DNA from: Nocardiopsis sp. MG754419
GTDB lineage: Bacteria > Actinomycetota > Actinomycetes > Streptosporangiales > Streptosporangiaceae
Direction of reading: 5' to 3'
Length of the DNA stretch: 64,000 nt
Assembly: GCF_018207095.1 (NCBI RefSeq)
Contig: NZ_QOCZ01000006.1
Location: 1 to 64,000 of the forward strand
The translations under genes were made by a program, and so were the position numbers. Position 1 is the stretch's first letter; every line of letters starts with the position of its first letter. The notes under the pieces are model-generated. The model saw only the letters and a list, made by a program, of their open reading frames with translations, did not search any database and was not told the DNA's origin. This document shows positions 59,662 to 64,000 of this stretch, one piece after another.

Positions 59662-61828
59662 GGAGGCGGTCGGCCCGGCGGGGCAGGAGCAGTCCCGCCA
59701 GGGCCGGCAGCGCGTACCCCACCTGGCCGGGGGCCAGCATGCCGAGGATGACTCCGGTGTTGGCGCTGGGGGCCCGCAGGAACGCGCGCATCCGCGGGTG
59801 TGCGTAGGGCACCCCGTTGCCCATGGTCAGCAGGCTGAGCAGGGCGACGCCGACCAGCGCGGTCCACACGACCCCGGCGGTGCCGGCGCGGGCCAGCCAG
59901 TTCTGCAGGTGGTCGACGGCCACCACGGCGTAGGCCGGTGCGGTGGGGCCGGGCACGCTCCAGGCCCCGGGCAGCGTCACCCCGGCGAGGACGGCCGCCG
60001 AGACGGCCGCGACGGCGACGGTCCCGGTGGCGGTGCCCGCCAGGCCGAGGCGGTAGGACAGGTCACGGGCCTGGGCGGACAGTTCCTCCTGGGAGGGGTG
60101 CCGGCGCCAGGGGCGCCCCTGGGAGCGGGCCTCCCCCATGGCGTTGGCCCGGCGTCGCCGCAGGAACCGCAGGGTGTCGCAGAGCGCCCCCGGTCCGCGC
60201 CGGGCCGCTCGGGTGGCGGCGGCGAACTCGTGCACGATGGCGGTCACGGTGGTGGCCAGGGTGATCGGCAGGTCCGCGCCCGACAGTGCCATGCGGCGGA
60301 ACAGCGGGGCGATGTCGGAGGGGATCCGCACCCGGATGGACACCGAGCGCCCGTGCGCCCACCGCCGGAGGCGCGCCAACGGCGGCCGGCCCGGCAGCGG
60401 GGGCGTGGACTCGGCGGCCGACGCGATGAGCCGGTGGTCCATGGCCACCGCGCACACCAGGGCGATGAGCAACAGCCAGGGGGTGAGCGCGCCACCGCCG
60501 ACCAGGCGGTGCAGGAAGGTCGAGACCGGGTCCAGGGTGGCGGCGGCGAGCAGGGCGTTGAACCGCAGGTGCTCCAGGTACACCAGGGCGGTGGCCAGGA
60601 CCGGCAGCAGCCACGTCCATCTCCCGTACCGTCGGCCGACGATGGCCAGGCCCAGGGCGGCACCGATCAGTCCGGTGACCACGGCGTGTCCGGAGAAGGT
60701 GGCCAGCACCTCGCCGCCGGGGGCGGCGATGGTGCTGCCGCCGGGCAGGAACAGCCCCGAGGGAGCCGTGTCGGGGACCGAGACCTCCGTGAACAGCCGT
60801 TCGGCCAACTGGAAACCGGCCCCGGACGCCGCCCCCAGCAGGAGGAAGTCCACCGCGGCCAACCGCCGCACGCGTCGTCGGGCCAGGAGGGCGAAGAGCA
60901 GCAGCGGCGTCAGCTTCGCCGCCTCCTCGACGGTGACCGCCACGTAGGTGTAACCGAACGCGCCGTAGGGCTCCAGGCCCGACAGCCCGACGATCAGCGT
61001 CTCCAGGAGGGCGACCGGCCAGAGCAGGAGTGCCCCGAGGGCCACCACCCGCAGCAGGGTCGCGAAGGAGACGGTGCGCGAACGCGCCAGGAACGCCAGT
61101 TGGAAGAGCAGCACGAACGTGAGGGCCAGCGCGGGCAGGGCCGGACCGAGCTCGGGGGCGCTCAGCGGCGCCACGAGCAGCACCACGACCATGAGCCAGT
61201 TCCAGCCCCCGCGCAGGGCTCGCAGCGAACGGACGACGCGGGGCGAGCGTACCCGGGCGCCCTCGGCCCGCCGTGAGAGGTGTTCGTGCAGGTCGGGTCC
61301 GAGGCCTCGGTTGCGGGCGTGGCGGGCGCCGGCCTCGATGCAGTGGTACCGCTGGGCGGCCTGCACGAGCTCGGGGCGTTGGGTGCGCTGCGCCTGGGCG
61401 GCGAACTCGGCACGCACGCCGGGGATGTCGGAACCGACGATCTCACGGACGAAGTCGGCCGGCCCGGACGCGACGGTGAGCTCGTTGGCGGCGACCAGCA
61501 CGGCCGCGGAGAAGTCCTCGACGCAGACGAGGAAGTCGGTGGGGGTGGCGCCCCACCCGCGGACGAGGTCGACGAGGGTGTCGGTGTCGAGCGGTACCTC
61601 GGTGACCGGCTCGTAGGAGAACTCCCCACGGGTGCGGCAGACCAGGAGGCGGTCCACACCGAGGGCCCGGCCCGCGTCGACGATCCCGCGGATGAGGTTG
61701 CGGTCCCGGGGGACCGCGAAGGGTGTGGTGACCTTGCCCCCGGCCCGGAGCCACTGCCGGTCGAACTCGGTGGGTCCGGCACAGACGCGCAGCACGAGGT
61801 CGCGCGCGAGCATGGCCTGTTCTTCCAT
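59651..61828 (-). CDS. PrsW-family intramembrane metalloprotease with N-terminal soluble domain
   Basis: 725 aa. Residues 1-205 are soluble with no recognised domain. About a dozen helices follow. The PrsW motifs are intact: EE301-302 and Lys305 in VTVEEAAKLT, Glu343 in GFQLAERLF, His381 in FSGHAVVTG and His420/Asn424 in LEHLRFNALL. A cytosolic region (about 455-590) and four more helices complete it. PrsW proteases cut anti-sigma factors or envelope proteins within the membrane. The usual PrsW core is some 220-400 aa, so this is much enlarged. The ATG at 61828 follows GAGG. Confidence 0.78.
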   Translation of the reverse strand: MEEQAMLARDLVLRVCAGPTEFDRQWLRAGGKVTTPFAVPRDRNLIRGIVDAGRALGVDRLLVCRTRGEFSYEPVTEVPLDTDTLVDLVRGWGATPTDFLVCVEDFSAAVLVAANELTVASGPADFVREIVGSDIPGVRAEFAAQAQRTQRPELVQAAQRYHCIEAGARHARNRGLGPDLHEHLSRRAEGARVRSPRVVRSLRALRGGWNWLMVVVLLVAPLSAPELGPALPALALTFVLLFQLAFLARSRTVSFATLLRVVALGALLLWPVALLETLIVGLSGLEPYGAFGYTYVAVTVEEAAKLTPLLLFALLARRRVRRLAAVDFLLLGAASGAGFQLAERLFTEVSVPDTAPSGLFLPGGSTIAAPGGEVLATFSGHAVVTGLIGAALGLAIVGRRYGRWTWLLPVLATALVYLEHLRFNALLAAATLDPVSTFLHRLVGGGALTPWLLLIALVCAVAMDHRLIASAAESTPPLPGRPPLARLRRWAHGRSVSIRVRIPSDIAPLFRRMALSGADLPITLATTVTAIVHEFAAATRAARRGPGALCDTLRFLRRRRANAMGEARSQGRPWRRHPSQEELSAQARDLSYRLGLAGTATGTVAVAAVSAAVLAGVTLPGAWSVPGPTAPAYAVVAVDHLQNWLARAGTAGVVWTALVGVALLSLLTMGNGVPYAHPRMRAFLRAPSANTGVILGMLAPGQVGYALPALAGLLLPRRADRLLTR

Positions 61829-61992
61829 GGGGAACCTCGGGGGTGGGGATCGCGTGGGGGCCGTCCATGTCCGACGTCGTCCGTCACGGGGATCGGACCC
61901 GCACGAGCATAACGGCGCGGTGGTTCCCGCGGAGAACGCACCTGGGAACGACGTCCGATGACCGGCCCGCCCGTGAACGGTGCGCCCGTCGG

Positions 61993-63309
61993 TCATCGGC
62001 CGGCGGCGGGGGCCTCGCGCTGGTGCGCGACCGGGACCGACGCCTGGCGCGAGGCACGTGGGCCGGCCCCGAAGGCGTCCGCGCACAGCTGCACGAGGTG
62101 GCCCGGCCCCGGGAGGGACAGGGCCCAGCCGGTGAGCGCCCAGCCCAGGTGCAGGTGCTCCATCGCCCGGGCGAGCGCCCACACCCCACTGCGGCGGATC
62201 CCGTCGGCGCTCTCGTAGGTGAGCCGGTACAGCACCTCCGGGTGATCGGCCGCGGCGCGCAGGCGCAGCGCCGTGGGCGCCCGGGCCGCCACCCACCGGC
62301 CGACGCCCCGGCACGATCCGCAGTCCATCGCGACGTACAGGGTGCCCTCGCCGCGCCCCGGCCAGGGACGCCATCGCGGCAGCCAGGGACGGACCCCGGC
62401 CCGGTAGGCGACCCAGTCGGCACCGAACCGTTCCCGGAGCCGCCCGTCCTCGTGCCAGGCCGCGAACCCGGCCCCGTAGACGAGTCCGACCAACGCGCCG
62501 ACCATCAGTGCGGGGTGAAGCAGGCCCAACACCAGGTACACCAGCACCATGGCGAGCTGCATCGGGTTGCGCACGTAGGCGTAGGGGCCGCTGGTGACCA
62601 GACGATCGGGCGGATCGTAGGGCAGCGGGGTGCCCCGGCCCACCGCCGCGAACTCGCGGGCGGCGGCCAGTCCGGGCAGGGCCGCCAGGGCAAGGAACTG
62701 TCCGAGGATCGACGACTCCGTGGCCCCCGGGGGTGCGATCCGGATCCCCGTGGTGGGGTCCGTGGCCAGGACCAGCACCGGCAGGGCCACCATGAGCACG
62801 CCCGCCGACAGCGCCTGCGCCCACATCCGTGTGTGCGGCAGGAGCCCGCGGCGGGTCCAGAACGCCAGCAGCAGCGCGGGGATCAGGCACAGTGTCACGC
62901 CCGCCATCTCACCGAGCAGCCACCACTCCCCCAGCGCCACCACGGGTGCGGCGAGCGGCATGAGGACCACGTCCAGCCAGACCAGCAGCACGGTGACCAG
63001 CGGGACGGGCAGGAGACGCAGCAGCAGGGCGGGCACGGCGCCCCACAGGAGCGCCCAGGCCAGGACGAGGTCGACGGGCAGTCCCAGCCACAGCGCGCCC
63101 TCGGCGTGGAAGGTCCACCAGCCCACGTGCGTCGCGTAGAGGTTGAGCGGCACGAGGGTGCACAGCGCCCAGGCGGACGCCACGATCATCGCCGCCGTCT
63201 CGCGGTGACGCGGGGCCCGCCACAGGCACAGGGCGACGAGCACGCCGAAGGGCAGGAACAGACCGAGTCCGCGCACGGCCAGGGCCGGAAGCTCGGGGAG
63301 GGTGCTCAT
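61993..63309 (-). CDS. membrane methyltransferase (ICMT/PEMT-like) fused to a DCC domain
   Basis: 438 aa. Eight or so membrane helices (residues about 10-285). The second half of these carries an isoprenylcysteine/phospholipid methyltransferase-like signature: TSGPYAYVRNPMQLAMVL and HEDGRLRERFGADWVAYRAGVRPWLP. From residue about 324 a DCC-type thiol-disulfide domain (DUF393) begins, YVAMDCGSCRGVGRWV with Cys330 and Cys333, running to about 400. The substrate is unknown. The ATG at 63309 overlaps the previous gene's stop codon (ATGA), so it is coupled to it. Confidence 0.72.
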   Translation of the reverse strand: MSTLPELPALAVRGLGLFLPFGVLVALCLWRAPRHRETAAMIVASAWALCTLVPLNLYATHVGWWTFHAEGALWLGLPVDLVLAWALLWGAVPALLLRLLPVPLVTVLLVWLDVVLMPLAAPVVALGEWWLLGEMAGVTLCLIPALLLAFWTRRGLLPHTRMWAQALSAGVLMVALPVLVLATDPTTGIRIAPPGATESSILGQFLALAALPGLAAAREFAAVGRGTPLPYDPPDRLVTSGPYAYVRNPMQLAMVLVYLVLGLLHPALMVGALVGLVYGAGFAAWHEDGRLRERFGADWVAYRAGVRPWLPRWRPWPGRGEGTLYVAMDCGSCRGVGRWVAARAPTALRLRAAADHPEVLYRLTYESADGIRRSGVWALARAMEHLHLGWALTGWALSLPGPGHLVQLCADAFGAGPRASRQASVPVAHQREAPAAGR

Positions 63310-64000
63310 CGGGCCGCTCGCGCGAAGGTGTCGGCGAGGTAGGCGGCGGCCAGATCGGTGGCGTAGGACTGCACGGGACCGAAGTACCAGGACGGGTCGT
63401 AGGTGCGCCGGTGGTCGATCTCCCAGGTCATCTCGGTGCCCTCGGGCGTCGCCGTCCAGGTGACCACCGCGCGCTCCATCTCCATCCAGCGGTCGAAGGT
63501 GGTGTCGTCGGTGACGTCGAAGACCACACGGCCGCCGTCGGCGTGGATCCGGCTGTCGACGACCGTGAGCTCCATGTGACGCGGGGTCGGTACGGCCCCC
63601 GGGCCGAGGCTGCGCCGGGGGGTGAAGCGGACGGCGCGCGTGTCGCCCTCCGCCAGGCCCGCACCGTGGGCCTCGACCGGCCGGGGGAAGGGGATCGCCC
63701 GCAGGAACAGCGCCTCGGGGGCACCGTAGGCGGGCGGTGCGGCCAGCGCGTCCGCGACGTCGGTGGGGGTCGCGGCGACCACCACGGTGCCCGTGCCGGT
63801 GTCCTCGCGCGGCAGCGGCGAGATCCCGCCCACGCCTTCCAGGAGGAGGACGAACAGGACCGGGACGGCCACGTAGGCGTGTGGACCGCGCCCGTCCCGC
63901 CCGAGGATCCGCACGAACATCCAGGCCACCAGGGCGACCACCCCGTAGATGAGCGGGGCGGAGATGAGCAGGCAGACCACGCCCTCGCCCAGCAGGGGTC
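63306..64000 (-). CDS. membrane-anchored protein of unknown function, cut by the window edge
   Basis: At least 224 aa and probably continuing beyond the right edge, since the reading frame stays open through hydrophobic sequence (LLGEG before the first GTG at 63980). Two N-terminal membrane helices (LISAPLIYGVVALVAWMFV and AYVAVPVLFVLLLEGVGG) are followed by a 160-residue domain resembling START/SRPBCC-like proteins: TPTDVADALAAPP, FDVTDDTTFDRWMEME, TWTATPEGTEMTWEIDHRR. It lies upstream of and is coupled to the methyltransferase-DCC gene. I do not assign a function. Confidence 0.6.
   Translation of the reverse strand, partial: PLLGEGVVCLLISAPLIYGVVALVAWMFVRILGRDGRGPHAYVAVPVLFVLLLEGVGGISPLPREDTGTGTVVVAATPTDVADALAAPPAYGAPEALFLRAIPFPRPVEAHGAGLAEGDTRAVRFTPRRSLGPGAVPTPRHMELTVVDSRIHADGGRVVFDVTDDTTFDRWMEMERAVVTWTATPEGTEMTWEIDHRRTYDPSWYFGPVQSYATDLAAAYLADTFARAAR

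Noticed and set aside
1-64000. tRNA, rRNA, insertion sequences, integrases, phage genes or biosynthetic gene clusters
   Set aside because: None recognised by eye. The window looks like ordinary chromosome with accessory metabolic and signalling blocks. A covariance-model tRNA scan and an IS search would be the decisive tests.

Overview
This is a 64 kb chromosomal window from a high-GC actinomycete, most likely a member or relative of Nocardiopsaceae (inferred from gene content, not tested). Pointers are the very GC-rich third codon positions, many GTG and TTG starts, a WhiB-family regulator, an RpfB-type resuscitation factor next to ksgA, the ppk1-mutT1 pair, PspC-domain sensors and an ectABC + ehuABCD ectoine system. 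I see no rRNA, tRNA, CRISPR array, insertion sequence, phage gene or large biosynthetic cluster.

Layout. 0.3-7.7 kb: pcrA helicase, a nucleoside hydrolase, a LuxR-type two-component pair with a PspC-domain kinase, and a divergent PspC-domain membrane protein with a small partner. 7.8-11.4 kb: rpfB-ksgA and an alpha-methylacyl-CoA racemase. 11.6-16.5 kb: a large membrane protein with an alkaline-phosphatase-like ectodomain, a STAS protein, an M50-like membrane metalloprotease and an SRPBCC protein. 16.5-20.8 kb: polyphosphate kinase translationally coupled to a MutT1-like Nudix/histidine-phosphatase protein, and a CPBP-family protein lacking the usual histidines. 21-27 kb: ectoine uptake (ehuBCDA) and synthesis (ectABC). 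27-29.5 kb: a WhiB-like protein, a membrane protein and CopC. 29.6-44.5 kb: a dense signalling block (PP2C phosphatase, glycosyltransferase, MEDS/HATPase protein, STAS, GAF-ANTAR, PAS-GAF, OsaB/OsaA/OsaC-like proteins, a NarL-type regulator). 44.7-50.5 kb: HtrA-type protease, GT4 glycosyltransferase and an OmpR-type two-component pair. 50.6-59.7 kb: a CoA-ester lyase, a cytosolic molybdopterin reductase, a FadR-type regulator and a divergent operon for mesaconate/C5-dicarboxylate breakdown. 59.7-64 kb: a PrsW-family protease with an N-terminal extension, a methyltransferase-DCC fusion and an edge-truncated membrane protein.

How the parts fit. The most coherent theme is osmotic and envelope stress. 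Ectoine synthesis and retrieval genes lie within 10-20 kb of an OsaABC-like system: a soluble HAMP-array hybrid kinase, a DNA-binding-free response regulator, and an RsbW-GAF-SpoIIE protein. In Streptomyces this system governs osmoadaptation through SigB. A sequence matching the Streptomyces SigB promoter pattern lies between ectA and the whiB gene. The second theme is a compact mesaconate operon (CoA-transferase, class I fumarase/mesaconase, mesaconyl-CoA hydratase, citramalyl-CoA lyase) under a divergent and probably leaderless FadR-type regulator. Its hydratase gene contains a rare TTA codon.
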